Shown in pieces: positions 31,527-46,285 of a stretch of 64,000 nt of DNA. The first letter of the stretch is position 1. Every line of letters starts with the position of its first letter. Under the pieces are notes generated by a model, which worked only from the letters and a program-made list of their open reading frames with translations, searched no databases and was not told the origin of the DNA. Source of the DNA: Neoroseomonas alkaliterrae (GTDB lineage Bacteria; Pseudomonadota; Alphaproteobacteria; Acetobacterales; Acetobacteraceae); the NCBI RefSeq assembly GCF_014199195.1, contig NZ_JACIJE010000005.1, forward strand, positions 62,001-126,000, in the 5' to 3' direction. Made by a program: the position numbers and the translations under genes.

Positions 31527-32156
31527 TCACTCCGTCACCGGCGCGGCGGTCGCCGCACGCAGTTCATCCATCGTGACGCCGGGGGCGAGATCGCGCACCC
31601 TGAAGGCAGTCCCGGTCGGCTCGAACAGGCCGAGTTCGGTGATCACCAGCTTCACCACGCCGCGCGCCGTGACGGGCAGGGCACACTGCGCGAGCAGGCG
31701 CGGCGCCCCGTCCCGTGTGCGATGCTCCATCATCAGGAACACGTTCTTCGCGCAGGCGGCGAGGTCCATCGCACCGCCGATCACGCCACCCTTGGCACCC
31801 TTCACCTTCCAGTTGGCAAAGTCGCGGTTCGCGGCCGCCTCGTAGCTGCCGAGCACCGTCACGTCGATGCGGCCGCTGCGGATCAGCGCGAAACTGTCGG
31901 CGTGATGCACGATCGCCCCGCCCGGCGGCAGCGTGATGTAGCGGCGGCTCGCATCGACGAGGTGGATGTCCTCCTGCCCCTCCGGCGCCACCGGCCCGAA
32001 GCCGATCACGCCGTTCTCGGCATGGAAGACAATCTCCTTCCCGCCCAGATCCACATCCGCGATCAGCGTCGGCATCCCGACGCCGAGATTGACGATCCAT
32101 CCGTCCTGGAACTCGCGTGCCAGCCGCTCGGCCATCTCGGGGCGGGACCAGGGCAT
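31527..32156 (-). CDS. CoA-transferase subunit B (family I)
   Basis: Beta subunit of a family I 3-oxoacid-type CoA-transferase (acetate, acetoacetyl or 3-oxoadipate type), 209 residues. The catalytic glutamate lies in IVFHAENGVIGFGP near residue 48, and VNLGVGMPT and KGGVIGGAMDLAACAKNV are typical. The ATG shares one base with the stop of subunit A (TGATG), so the two are made together. Substrate cannot be read from sequence; the neighbouring isomerase suggests aromatic or dicarboxylate catabolism. Confidence 0.9.
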   Translation of the reverse strand: MPWSRPEMAERLAREFQDGWIVNLGVGMPTLIADVDLGGKEIVFHAENGVIGFGPVAPEGQEDIHLVDASRRYITLPPGGAIVHHADSFALIRSGRIDVTVLGSYEAAANRDFANWKVKGAKGGVIGGAMDLAACAKNVFLMMEHRTRDGAPRLLAQCALPVTARGVVKLVITELGLFEPTGTAFRVRDLAPGVTMDELRAATAAPVTE

Positions 32157-32890
32157 CAGCGGGTCTCCTTCAGCGTCGGCCAGATGGCCGCGGGCGCGGG
32201 TGGGATGTGCACCAGGCGGTGCACCAGGATCCCCGGCGTATGCACATCATCGGGATCGATGGCGCCGACAGGCAGGATCGGTTCCTCGACCTCGACGATG
32301 ACGAGCTTCGCGGCCATGGCCATGATCGGGCCGAAGTTCCGCTGCGCGCGGCGGAAGCGCAGGTTGCCCGCCTCGTCGGCCTGGTAGGCGCGCAGCAGCG
32401 CGACATCGCACGGCAGCGCGTACTCCAGCAGGTATTCGCGCCCGTTGATCACCCGCGTCTCGCGCCCTTCGGCGATCTCGGTGCCCACGCCGGCCGGTGT
32501 GTAGAAGGCCGGGATTCCCGCACCGGCCGCGCGCAGGCGTTCGGCGAGCGTGCCCTGCGGCACCGTCTCGGCATCCACCTCGCCCCGTTCGTAGTATGGC
32601 GTGAAGGGCAGCACGTCCGAGGCGCGCGAACCCGCGGTGAAGGAGCAGATGACCTTCGCCACCTGGCCGTTCTCCACCAGCATGCCGATGTCCGGATTGC
32701 GCGGCTTGCGCGGCCCGCCGGTGGTGTTGCCGACGCAGACCAGCCGCTTCGCGCCCTGGCGCAGCAGCGCGGCGATCAGGTTGAAGGGCGAACCGGGCAG
32801 CGCGAAGCCGCCGAAAGCGATGGTGGAGCCGTCCTCGATGCCCTGCACGGCAGCGTCGAAATCGGCCACGATCTTGCTGCGTCGCGCCAT
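32156..32890 (-). CDS. CoA-transferase subunit A (family I)
   Basis: Alpha subunit partner of the preceding entry, 244 residues. The N-terminal IEDGSTIAFGGFALPGSPFN is the conserved CoA-binding start, followed by LVCVGNTTGG, VICSFTAGS and the NGREYLLEYAL segment. I chose the ATG at 32890, which has AGGGAGGGG upstream; the ATG at 32914 lacks this. It forms a heterotetramer with subunit B. The gene lies 57 bases downstream of the exporter gene on the same strand, so all four minus-strand genes (exporter, A, B, isomerase) might be one transcript. Confidence 0.9.
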   Translation of the reverse strand: MARRSKIVADFDAAVQGIEDGSTIAFGGFALPGSPFNLIAALLRQGAKRLVCVGNTTGGPRKPRNPDIGMLVENGQVAKVICSFTAGSRASDVLPFTPYYERGEVDAETVPQGTLAERLRAAGAGIPAFYTPAGVGTEIAEGRETRVINGREYLLEYALPCDVALLRAYQADEAGNLRFRRAQRNFGPIMAMAAKLVIVEVEEPILPVGAIDPDDVHTPGILVHRLVHIPPAPAAIWPTLKETR

Positions 32891-32947
32891 GCGCCCCTCC
32901 CTTCCCGTCCGCACATCGTCCGGCGGGGCGCGCGGGCTGTAAAGGGA

Positions 32948-33829
32948 TCAGCGGCGGCGGCTTTCCGCCACCGCGATGGTGATGCCGGCAGCGATGATGA
33001 TGCTCGCACCGAGCCAGGTGAAGGCATCCGGGAACAGCCCCGTGATGACGTAGCCCACAGCGACGGAGCCGATCATCTGCCAGTACTGGAAGGGGGAGAT
33101 GACCGACGCCTGCCCGTAGGTCATGGCCTTCGCCACGCACCAATGCCCGCCCGCGCCGAGGCAACCGAGCGCCAGATGCAGCAGGATGTCGTGCAGGTTG
33201 TCCGGCGCGGTCCAGACGAAGGGCACCACGCAGCTCATCAGCAGCGTGCCGATCAGTGCGGAGTACATCACCGAGGTCTCGGGCCGGTCGAGCCCCGCCA
33301 CCCTGCGCGTCAGGATCTGATAGACCGCGTAGCAGAAGGCCGAGCCGACGATCAGCAACGACGCGGGCTGGAATACCTCGCTGCCCGGACGGATCACCAC
33401 GAGCACGCCGAGGAAGCCGACGATCACGGCGGCAAGGCGCTTCGGATCGATCCGCTCCCCGAGCATCGGCAGGGCAAGGAGCGTGACGAAGAACGGCGCC
33501 ATGAAGGAGATGGACGCGGCCTTGGCCAGCGGCACATCCTTGACCGCGAAGAAGAACAGCGTCGTGGAGGCGAGCAGCAGCAGCGAGCGCGCGATCTGCG
33601 CCCCCGGCCGCTTCGTCGCGAGCACGCCGAAGCCGTAGCGCGGCACCACCAGCGCCAGCACGATCGCGAGATGGCCCGCAGTCCGGGCCCAGATGATCTG
33701 CTCGGACGGATAGCTGCGCGAGAGCACCTGCACGATCCCGTTCATGATCGGGAACAGCGTGGTCGCCGCACACATGAAGAAGATGCCGAGCAGGAGCCGC
33801 TGCCGCGCCTGCGCCGCGGCCTCGCTCAT
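32948..33829 (-). CDS. EamA/DMT-family membrane transporter
   Basis: Drug/metabolite transporter of 293 residues with ten predicted hydrophobic helices in two EamA repeats. The first repeat has IMNGIVQVLSRSYPSEQIIWAR and AKAASISFMAPFFVTLLALPML, the second HWCVAKAMTYGQASVISPFQ. The end is AVAESRRR. These inner-membrane exporters move amino acids, purines or other small metabolites; the substrate is not evident. It lies just downstream of tRNA-Lys and upstream of the CoA-transferase genes on the minus strand. Confidence 0.88.
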   Translation of the reverse strand: MSEAAAQARQRLLLGIFFMCAATTLFPIMNGIVQVLSRSYPSEQIIWARTAGHLAIVLALVVPRYGFGVLATKRPGAQIARSLLLLASTTLFFFAVKDVPLAKAASISFMAPFFVTLLALPMLGERIDPKRLAAVIVGFLGVLVVIRPGSEVFQPASLLIVGSAFCYAVYQILTRRVAGLDRPETSVMYSALIGTLLMSCVVPFVWTAPDNLHDILLHLALGCLGAGGHWCVAKAMTYGQASVISPFQYWQMIGSVAVGYVITGLFPDAFTWLGASIIIAAGITIAVAESRRR

Positions 33830-33857
33830 GCCCGGCCCGCCGGCGCTTGGGCGGCGT

Positions 33858-33933
33858 TGGTGTGCCCGCGGGGACTCGAACCCCGGACCCCATGATTAAA
33901 AGTCACGTGCTCTACCGGCTGAGCTACGGGCAC
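33858..33933 (-). tRNA. tRNA-Lys (anticodon TTT)
   Basis: A 76-base cloverleaf on the minus strand, CCA encoded. The acceptor stem GTGCCCG pairs with CGGGCAC, the D arm is GCTCAGCCGGTAGAGC, the anticodon stem CGTGA/TCATG (one G-T pair) closes the loop CTTTTAA with anticodon TTT, and the T arm is CGGGG-TTCGAGT-CCCCG. All standard invariant bases are present. Confidence 0.97.
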
Positions 33934-33976
33934 GCCGGACCCGGCGCCGGGTCCTGATGGCGCCGGGGTCATAGCC

Positions 33977-34480
33977 TCAGGCCGCGTCCGCCGCCACCCT
34001 CATGCTGCGGATCCGGTCCGGCTCCTGCACCATGCCGGACATGCCGGCGCCGCGCTTGATCCGGTCCACCGCCTCCATGCCCGAGGTGACCTGACCCCAG
34101 ATCGTGTACTGGCCATCGAGGCTCGGCGCCGGGGCGAACATGATGAAGAACTGGCTGTTCGCGCTGTTGGGATCCTGGGTGCGCGCCATGCCGCAGGTGC
34201 CGCGCTGGAAGCGCGCGACGGAGGGCTGGCTGAACTCCGCCTCGATGTCGGGCAGGTCGGACCCGCCGCGGCCGGTGCCCGTCGGGTCGCCGCCCTGGGC
34301 CATGAAGCCCTCGATCACGCGGTGGAAGGGCACGCCATCGTAGAAGCCGCGGCGCGCGAGCGTCTTGATCTGCTCAACATGCTTCGGCGCAAGGTCGGGG
34401 CGGAGCGCGATGGTGACGGTGCCGTGCTCGATCTCGAGGATCAGGGTGTTCTCGGGATCGGCGGCCGGTGTGTCGGACAT
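33977..34480 (-). CDS. Cytoplasmic peptidyl-prolyl isomerase (cyclophilin)
   Basis: Cyclophilin of 167 residues without a signal peptide, so probably cytoplasmic. It catalyses proline cis-trans isomerisation during folding. FYDGVPFHRVIEGFMAQGGD holds the catalytic Phe-His-Arg, and NSANSQFFIMFAPAPSLDGQ with TIWGQVTSGMEAVD completes the fold. Its start is 12 bases after the stop of a second, exported cyclophilin gene, with which it shares long identical stretches (ANSQFFIMFAPAPSLDGQYT), indicating tandem duplication. The order exported cyclophilin, then cytoplasmic cyclophilin, near coaD and gyrA is common in alphaproteobacteria. Confidence 0.93.
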   Translation of the reverse strand: MSDTPAADPENTLILEIEHGTVTIALRPDLAPKHVEQIKTLARRGFYDGVPFHRVIEGFMAQGGDPTGTGRGGSDLPDIEAEFSQPSVARFQRGTCGMARTQDPNSANSQFFIMFAPAPSLDGQYTIWGQVTSGMEAVDRIKRGAGMSGMVQEPDRIRSMRVAADAA

Positions 34481-34492
34481 GGTGTCGCTCCT

Positions 34493-35053
<561 letters not shown>

Positions 35054-35066
35054 GCGTGTGGCTCCT

Positions 35067-35568
35067 TCAGCCCTGTGTGGCGCGGATCTTCGCCATGGTG
35101 GCATCGAGCGTCGCCTTGGGGACGAAGCCCGAGATGTCCCCGCCCAGCCGCGCGATCTCCTTGACGAGGCGGGAGGCGATGAACTGGTTGGTCTCCGAGG
35201 CCATCAGGAAGACGGTCTCGATCTCCTGGTCCAGGCGGCGGTTCATGCCGACCATCTGGAACTCGTAGTCGAAATCGGCCACGGCGCGCAGGCCGCGGAT
35301 GATTATGCGGGCGCCGATCTGCCGCGCATACTGCACGAGCAGCCCCTCGAAGGGCCTCACCTCGATCACGGTGCCGTTGCGCGCGGCGAGCGGCGCGACC
35401 TCGGCCTCGACCAGCGCGACCCGCTCCTCGAGGTCGAAGAGCGGCCCCTTGCCGATGTTGATCGCCACGCCGACCACGAGCCTGTCCGCCAGGCGCGCGG
35501 CGCGGCCGATGATGTCGAGATGCCCGTTCGTCACCGGGTCGAAGGTGCCCGGATACAGGGCGATGCGT

Positions 35569-35576
<8 letters not shown>
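35067..35576 (-). CDS. coaD: Phosphopantetheine adenylyltransferase CoaD
   Basis: Penultimate enzyme of coenzyme A synthesis: transfers AMP from ATP to 4'-phosphopantetheine. It has 169 residues, the usual size. The nucleotidyltransferase motif [20 protein letters not shown] (TxGH) begins at residue 6, and [20 protein letters not shown] and the ISxTxxR-type end ([13 protein letters not shown]) are visible. The ATG at 35576 lies eight bases inside the end of gyrA, so the genes overlap. coaD directly after gyrA is a known alphaproteobacterial order. Confidence 0.95.
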
Positions 35577-38310
<2,734 letters not shown>

Positions 38311-38379
38311 GCGGTCGGGCTCGATTCGGTCGGGATTGCGGTGCGGCGCACACGCCTGCGGGAATGCGGCGTCATAGGC

Positions 38380-38413
38380 ACCGCGCGGCGGCCTGCGTCA
38401 ACCGCCGCGCGGT
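38380..38413 (-). terminator. GC-rich hairpin after ssb
   Basis: A perfect 12-bp stem (ACCGCGCGGCGG at 38380-38391 and CCGCCGCGCGGT at 38402-38413) with a 10-base loop starts seven bases past the ssb stop in its direction of reading. No U-tract follows. It probably ends or attenuates the ssb transcript before gyrA, or protects the mRNA 3' end. Confidence 0.5.
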
Positions 38414-38419
38414 CATGGA

Positions 38420-38929
38420 TCAGAACGGGATCTCGTCGTCGAGGTCGGACTTCTTCGAATCCCAGCCACCGCCACGGCCGCCACCGCCGGGACGCTGCCC
38501 GCCGCCGCCCTCGTAGCCGCCGCGCGAAGGCCCGCCGGACGGGCGTTCGGCATAGCCGCCCTCATCGGCGCCGGCCGCGCCGCCGCGCCCGCCGACAAGT
38601 TGCAGCTCGCCGCGATACTGCCGCAGCACGATCTCGGTGGTGTAGCGGTCCTGCCCGTCCTGGCCCTGCCATTTCCGGGTCTCGATCTGGCCCTCGATGT
38701 ACACCTCGCTGCCCTTGCGCAGGTACTTCTCGGCCACCTCGCCCAGGCGCTCGTTGAAGATGGCGACGGAGTGCCACTCCGTCCTCTCTTGCTGATTGCC
38801 GTCGCGGTCCTTGTATCGCTCGCTGGTTGCAATCCGCAGGTTCACCACCTTGCCGCCGTTCTGGAAGTTGCGGACCTCCGGATCGCGACCGAGCCGCCCG
38901 AGAATGATCGCCTTGTTCACGCCAGCCAT
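38420..38929 (-). CDS. ssb: Single-stranded DNA-binding protein
   Basis: Homotetrameric protector of single-stranded DNA in replication, repair and recombination. It has 169 residues: an OB fold at about 1-112 ([20 protein letters not shown] at the start and [20 protein letters not shown]), a Gly-rich linker (about 115-158) and the partner-binding acidic tip DDEIPF. The ATG at 38929 matches the family start; upstream in-frame residues have no family pattern. It is divergent from uvrA, and the 181-base gap holds a LexA box. This ssb-uvrA arrangement is common across bacteria. Confidence 0.96.
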   Translation of the reverse strand: MAGVNKAIILGRLGRDPEVRNFQNGGKVVNLRIATSERYKDRDGNQQERTEWHSVAIFNERLGEVAEKYLRKGSEVYIEGQIETRKWQGQDGQDRYTTEIVLRQYRGELQLVGGRGGAAGADEGGYAERPSGGPSRGGYEGGGGQRPGGGGRGGGWDSKKSDLDDEIPF

Positions 38930-39056
38930 GCGTCGTCCGTCCCAGGTTTTCCGGTGCGAAGTTCTAGCCTTTCCGGCGCCTCGCGGCCATCCCCGACGCC
39001 GATTCCGGCATCCCGGCCCCCTTCCCAAGCGGCCAGGGCGCGGGCATATAGAAAGA

Positions 39057-39071
39057 GAACATCACCGGAAC
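39057..39071. promoter_or_regulatory. LexA (SOS) box upstream of uvrA
   Basis: GAAC-N7-GAAC (39057-39060 and 39068-39071) is, on the other strand, exactly GTTC-N7-GTTC, the known LexA box of alphaproteobacteria. It is about 40 bases before the uvrA ATG and 128 bases before the ssb start, beside the AT-rich CATATAGA that may be a -10 box. I infer SOS control of uvrA and perhaps ssb. Confidence 0.75.
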
Positions 39072-39110
39072 ATACCCGGCCGGCCCAGCCGTGCCGCGCG
39101 GAGCCCCAGC

Positions 39111-41972
<2,862 letters not shown>

Positions 41973-42024
41973 CAGGACAGGCGCGCACGCGTCAACGCCA
42001 TCGCCACGACCGGCGCAGCATCCG

Positions 42025-42834
42025 TCACACCCCGCCGCGAAGCCCCGCGAGCGTCACCGCCAGCCGGTCGCCGAGGCCCCTTGCGCCGGCATCGCGCCCC
42101 GCCGCAAGCCTCGCGAGATCGCGGCGCGCCAGCACCGCCGGCAAGGCGGCGGCGATCGCGGCACGCGGCACGTCGCGCCGCGCCGCGCGCAGCGCCTCCA
42201 GCCCCTCCGCCGCAATCTCGCGCAGCAGCCCGGCCAGCGCGGCGCCTCCCGCCCCGCGGATAACCGCCTCCGCGTCCAATCCGGCGCGCGCCAGCCGGTC
42301 CCGCGGCAGCAGGCAGCGCCCGCGCGCGGCCTGCGCGCCCAGGCTGCGCAGCACGCCCGCGAGGCCATAGGCCGCACCCAGCCCGCGCAGCACCTCGGCC
42401 GCAGCGGGATCCGCGCCGAGCGCCCGGCCCGCCGCCGCGCACCACCCCCCGGCGGTGCCGCGCAGCCAGGCGACGAACTCCTCCTCGCCGGCGATGCCGT
42501 CCTCCTCCGCCTCGATCTCGCGCGCATCCACCATGGCCAGCAGCGCATCGGCATCGAGCGCGCCGGCCGCGACGGCCTCGTGCAGCGGGCCCGCCACCTC
42601 GTGCCGCCGCGCCGCGGCGCCGCCGCGCGCGCCCTCCACCACCTCGCGCCACCATTGCAGGCGGATCAGCGCCGCCATGGGGTTCGAGGCCGCCTCCCGC
42701 GCGCGGGCGAGTTCGTGGTTGAAGGCGATCAGGGCGAAGACCGCCTCGCGCCGCTCCGCCGGGGCGAAGAGCGCGCAGAGGAAGCGGTCCAGGTCGTGGC
42801 GGCGCGCGAAGGCGCCGATGGCGGAGAGGCTCAC
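42025..42834 (-). CDS. Squalene/phytoene synthase-like protein, NDUFAF6 group
   Basis: All-helical isoprenoid-synthase-fold protein of 269 residues. The N-terminal FLCALFAPAERREAVFALIA with FNHELARARE, then ALIRLQWWREVVEG, fit the family. The Asp-rich motifs of true phytoene synthase (DXXXD) are replaced (NHELA in the first motif, EEDGIAGEEEF in the second area), as in the NDUFAF6/Sicily group tied to respiratory complex I assembly. It is thus unlikely to be crtB despite the phototroph setting. It lies alone between uvrA and sodB; its start codon is 125 bases from sodB in divergent orientation. Confidence 0.75.
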   Translation of the reverse strand: MSLSAIGAFARRHDLDRFLCALFAPAERREAVFALIAFNHELARAREAASNPMAALIRLQWWREVVEGARGGAAARRHEVAGPLHEAVAAGALDADALLAMVDAREIEAEEDGIAGEEEFVAWLRGTAGGWCAAAGRALGADPAAAEVLRGLGAAYGLAGVLRSLGAQAARGRCLLPRDRLARAGLDAEAVIRGAGGAALAGLLREIAAEGLEALRAARRDVPRAAIAAALPAVLARRDLARLAAGRDAGARGLGDRLAVTLAGLRGGV

Positions 42835-42959
42835 CGCGCCGATATGCGCCCGCGCACCGCCGCGCGAAAGCCCGCCTCCGGTTGACGGCCCTCATCGCCC
42901 CGCCTACCTCGGCCGGGTGGCGCGGCCCGCGCTTCGTCCGACGATCGGGAGAGACACCC

Positions 42960-43601
42960 ATGGCCTTCAGCCTGCCCCCGCTGCCCTATTCCACCGGCGC
43001 GCTTGCTGCCAACGGCATGTGCCAGGAGACGCTCGAACTCCATCACGGCAAGCACCACAACGCCTATGTCACCGCGCTGAACGGCCTGATCGAGAGCAAG
43101 GGCCTCGCCGGCAAGTCGCTCGAGGCCATCTGCGCCGAGGCCGGCAGGCAGGGCGCCGACGGCCTGCCCGTGCTGAACCAGGCCGGCCAGCACTGGAACC
43201 ACTGCCTGTTCTGGCAGGTCATGACGCCCGGCGGCAGCCATGGCGAGAGCGTCCCGGCCGCGCTGGCCGCGAAGATCGACAGCGACCTCGGCGGCCTCGC
43301 CGCCTTCAAGGAGGCCTTCAAGACCGCGGGCGCCACGCAGTTCGGCTCGGGCTGGGCCTGGCTCGTGATCGGCACCGACGGCAAGCTCAAGGTCACCAAG
43401 ACGCCGAACGGCGCGAACCCGCTCTCGACCGGCGAGGGCCAGCCGATCCTCGGCTGCGACGTGTGGGAGCACGCCTACTACCTCGATTTCCGCAACGTGC
43501 GGCCGAACTACCTCGCGAACTTCCTGGACAGGCTGGTGAACTGGGAGGTCGTGGCCGACCTCCTGGCCAAGGGCGGCTTCACCGCCGGCCAGTCGGCCTG
43601 A
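42960..43601 (+). CDS. sodB: Superoxide dismutase, Fe/Mn family
   Basis: Converts superoxide to peroxide and oxygen in the cytoplasm; 213 residues. Metal ligands: His in LHHGKHHNAY, His in QHWNHCLFW, and Asp and His in GCDVWEHAYYLDF. The Gln in NQAGQHWNH is in the position usual for iron-type enzymes, so an Fe or cambialistic enzyme is likely. GGGAGAG lies about eight bases before the ATG at 42960. A strong terminator follows. A phototroph producing reactive oxygen needs this enzyme, but no link to the photosynthesis genes is visible. Confidence 0.95.
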   Translation: MAFSLPPLPYSTGALAANGMCQETLELHHGKHHNAYVTALNGLIESKGLAGKSLEAICAEAGRQGADGLPVLNQAGQHWNHCLFWQVMTPGGSHGESVPAALAAKIDSDLGGLAAFKEAFKTAGATQFGSGWAWLVIGTDGKLKVTKTPNGANPLSTGEGQPILGCDVWEHAYYLDFRNVRPNYLANFLDRLVNWEVVADLLAKGGFTAGQSA

Positions 43602-43624
43602 TCCGCCCTCACCGCGAATGCGCG

Positions 43625-43655
43625 AAGGGCGCCGGGAATGATCCCGGCGCCCTTT
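43625..43655. terminator. Rho-independent bidirectional terminator after sodB and yajC
   Basis: A perfect 13-bp stem AAGGGCGCCGGGA / TCCCGGCGCCCTT with a 4-base loop (ATGA) and a flanking TTT sits 24 bases past the sodB stop and 25 bases beyond the yajC stop. The A/T ends let it work for both convergent genes. Confidence 0.85.
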
Positions 43656-43679
43656 CTCATGGGGCGAAACCCGCCTGGT

Positions 43680-44045
43680 TCAGGAGGATTTCTCGTCGTT
43701 CGCTGCCTGCGGCTTGATCACGCTGGTGATCGTCCCGCGAACCACCGTCACGCGCACATTCGGCGCGATCTCCGCCTCGATCTCGTCCGAGCCCTCCTTC
43801 ACCTTGGTGATGGTGGCGACGATCCCGCCCGCGGTCACGATGCGGTCGTTGCGCTTGAGCTGGCCGAGCATCTCCCGATGCTCCTTCATCTTCTTCTGCT
43901 GCGGGCGGATCAGCAGGAAGTAGAAGACGACGAAGATCAGCACCAAAGGCAGGAGCTGCATCACGATCCCGGCGCCTCCGGCGGCGTCCTGGGCATAGGC
44001 GGGAGAGATCCCGAAGGGGGTCCACATGGGGCTTTGTTCCGTCAT
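43680..44045 (-). CDS. yajC: Preprotein translocase accessory subunit YajC
   Basis: Single-span inner-membrane protein of 121 residues that associates with SecDF-SecYEG. The hydrophobic helix GIVMQLLPLVLIFVVFYFLL is near residues 26-46, immediately followed by IRPQQKKMKEHREM, the family hallmark, then DRIVTAGGIVATITKV and a charged tail. secD and secF, usual partners downstream, are not beside it. It is divergent from the DUF815 ATPase gene with 72 bases between them. Confidence 0.95.
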   Translation of the reverse strand: MTEQSPMWTPFGISPAYAQDAAGGAGIVMQLLPLVLIFVVFYFLLIRPQQKKMKEHREMLGQLKRNDRIVTAGGIVATITKVKEGSDEIEAEIAPNVRVTVVRGTITSVIKPQAANDEKSS

Positions 44046-44117
44046 CCGGCGTGAAGGCGCGGCAACCTAGCCGCCCGCCCCTTCCCGTCAATAGCATCCC
44101 GGCCTATTCCGCCCGCC

Positions 44118-44981
44118 ATGCACGACGCCGACCTGCTCCCCGCCCTGACCCGCATCGCCGAGGCGCTCGAACGCCTCGCCCCGCCGCCTGCCGGCGCCCT
44201 CGACCTCACCGCCGCCGATGCCTTCGTCTGGCACCCCGCGCCGCGGCCCCTGCTGGCCCCGGTGCCGCGGGTCGCGGCGGTGCCGATCGGCCTGCTGCGC
44301 GGGGTGGACCGGCAGAAGGACCTGCTGCTCGAGAACACGCTGCGCTTCGCGCGCGGCTTCACCGCCAACAACGCGATGCTGTGGGGGGCGCGCGGCACCG
44401 GGAAATCCTCCCTGGTCAAGGCCGCGCACGCCGCCGCCAATGCCGAGATCCCGGGCGCGCTCGCGCTGATCGAGATCCATCGCGAGGACATCCGCACCCT
44501 GCCCGACCTGCTCGGCCAGCTCCGCGCCCAGCCCCGCCGCTGCCTTGTCTTCTGCGACGACCTCTCCTTCGAGCGCGAGGATTCCGACTACAAGGCGCTG
44601 AAATCGGTGCTCGACGGCGGCATCGAGGGCCGCCCGCCGAATGTGCTCTTCTACGCCACCTCGAACCGCCGGCACCTGATGTCGCGCGACATGATCGAGA
44701 ACGAGCGCAGCACCGCCATCCACGGCAGCGAGGCGATCGAGGAGAAAGTCTCGCTCTCGGACCGCTTCGGCCTCTGGATCGGCTTTCACAACGCCGACCA
44801 GGACACCTTCTTCGCCATGGTCGAGGGCTACGCGGCCCATTTCGGCCTACCGGTGCCGCAGGAGGAGCTGCGCGCCCAGGCGGTGGAATGGTCGGTGACG
44901 CGCGGCGGGCGCTCGGGCCGCGTCGCCTGGCAGTTCATCCTGGATCTCGCCGGGCGGCTCGGGGTGCGGATCGAGGCCTGA
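44118..44981 (+). CDS. DUF815-family AAA+ ATPase
   Basis: Cytoplasmic ATPase of unknown role, 287 residues. Walker A is WGARGTGKSSLVKA near 89-102, Walker B is CLVFCDDLSFE near 140-150, and a sensor-like YATSNRRHLM near 188 is followed by SLSDRFGLWIGF. The N-terminal 55 residues form a variable cap. DUF815 genes beside yajC are a recurrent alphaproteobacterial pair, so a link to membrane-protein handling is possible but unproved. Confidence 0.88.
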   Translation: MHDADLLPALTRIAEALERLAPPPAGALDLTAADAFVWHPAPRPLLAPVPRVAAVPIGLLRGVDRQKDLLLENTLRFARGFTANNAMLWGARGTGKSSLVKAAHAAANAEIPGALALIEIHREDIRTLPDLLGQLRAQPRRCLVFCDDLSFEREDSDYKALKSVLDGGIEGRPPNVLFYATSNRRHLMSRDMIENERSTAIHGSEAIEEKVSLSDRFGLWIGFHNADQDTFFAMVEGYAAHFGLPVPQEELRAQAVEWSVTRGGRSGRVAWQFILDLAGRLGVRIEA

Positions 44982-45005
44982 CGCCCGCCGCACCGCGGCG
45001 CGGCG

Positions 45006-46274
45006 TCACCCGATCCGGCTGACGCCGCCCATGAACGGCAGCAGCACGTCCGGCACGCGCACGCTGCCATCCGCCTGCTGGTAGGTTTCCAGCACCGCGA
45101 TCAGCGCGCGCCCCACCGCCACGCCCGAGCCGTTCAGCGTGTGCAGGAAGACATTGCCCTTGCCGTCCTTGGGCTTCATGCGCGCGTTCATCCGCCGCGC
45201 CTGGAAGTCCCGGCAGTTGGAGCAGGAGGAGATCTCCCGCCACGCCCCCTGCCCCGGCAGCCAGACCTCGAGGTCGTAGGTCCGCGCGGCGCTGAAGCCG
45301 GTGTCGCCGGCGCAGAGGAACACCCGTCGCCAGGTCAGCCCGAGATCGGTCAGCACGCGCTCGGCGCAGCGCGTCATGCGCTCGTGCTCCTCCGCCGAAT
45401 GCTCGGGCGCGGTGATGGAGACCAGCTCGACCTTCGCGAACTGGTGCTGGCGCAGCATGCCGCGGGTGTCGCGCCCGGCGCTGCCGGCCTCGGAGCGGAA
45501 GCAGGGCGTGAGCGCCGTCAGGCGGATCGGCAGCGCCGACTCCGGCAGGATCTCGCCCGCGGCGAAGTTGGTCAGCGGCACCTCGGCTGTCGGGATCAGC
45601 CAGCGCCCGTCGGTGGTGCGGAACAGATCCTCCGCGAATTTCGGCAACTGGCCGGTGCCGTGGATGGTCGCATCGTTGACCAGCAGCGGGACCGAGGCCT
45701 CGGTGTAGCCATGCGCCTCGGTGTGCAGCGCGAGCATCCACTGCCCGAGCGCGCGCTCGAGCCGCGCCAGCGCCCCCTTCAGCACGGTGAAGCGCGCGCC
45801 GGCGAGCTTCGCGGCGGTGCCGAAATCCATCAGCCCGAGCGCCTCGCCGATCTCGAAATGCTGCTTCGGCGTGAAGGGAAAGACCAGCGGCTCGCCGCTC
45901 TGGTGCAGCACGACATTGGCCGTCTCGTCGCTGCCCTCGGGCACCTCGGGGTCGAGGATGTTGGGCAGCACTTCGAGCAGCGCCGCTTGCTCCCGCTCGG
46001 CCGCAGCGGCGGCGGCGTCGAGCGCGGCCATCTCCTCGCGCAGCGTCACCGCCTCGGCTTCCAGCGCCGCGGTGTCGGCGCCCTGCCGCTTGGCGATGCC
46101 GATCTCCTTCGCGATGGCGTTGCGCCGCGCCTGCTTCTCCTGCAGCGCGGTCTGCGCGGCCCGCCGCGCCTCGTCATGGCGCAGGACAGCGGCCGCCGCC
46201 GGCGCCAGCCCCCGGCGCGCCAGAGCCGCGTCGAAGGCCGCGGGATCCGCCCGCACCGCCCTGATGTCATGCAT
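45006..46274 (-). CDS. serS: Seryl-tRNA synthetase
   Basis: Class II synthetase of 422 residues that charges tRNA-Ser and tRNA-Sec. The N-terminal coiled coil for tRNA binding (about 30-105) is rich in Ala, Glu and Arg. Motif 2 is [20 protein letters not shown] near 265, and motif 3 is [18 protein letters not shown] near 385. [20 protein letters not shown] is the serine-binding loop. I chose the ATG at 46274 as the family start ([11 protein letters not shown]). It follows tatC by 11 bases, the usual tatABC-serS order. Confidence 0.97.
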   Translation of the reverse strand: MHDIRAVRADPAAFDAALARRGLAPAAAAVLRHDEARRAAQTALQEKQARRNAIAKEIGIAKRQGADTAALEAEAVTLREEMAALDAAAAAAEREQAALLEVLPNILDPEVPEGSDETANVVLHQSGEPLVFPFTPKQHFEIGEALGLMDFGTAAKLAGARFTVLKGALARLERALGQWMLALHTEAHGYTEASVPLLVNDATIHGTGQLPKFAEDLFRTTDGRWLIPTAEVPLTNFAAGEILPESALPIRLTALTPCFRSEAGSAGRDTRGMLRQHQFAKVELVSITAPEHSAEEHERMTRCAERVLTDLGLTWRRVFLCAGDTGFSAARTYDLEVWLPGQGAWREISSCSNCRDFQARRMNARMKPKDGKGNVFLHTLNGSGVAVGRALIAVLETYQQADGSVRVPDVLLPFMGGVSRIG

Positions 46275-46285
46275 GGCCGAAGCCC

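Noticed and set aside
42025-42834. crtB (phytoene synthase) for the carotenoid pathway
   Set aside because: Asp-rich catalytic motifs are absent and no other crt gene is near.
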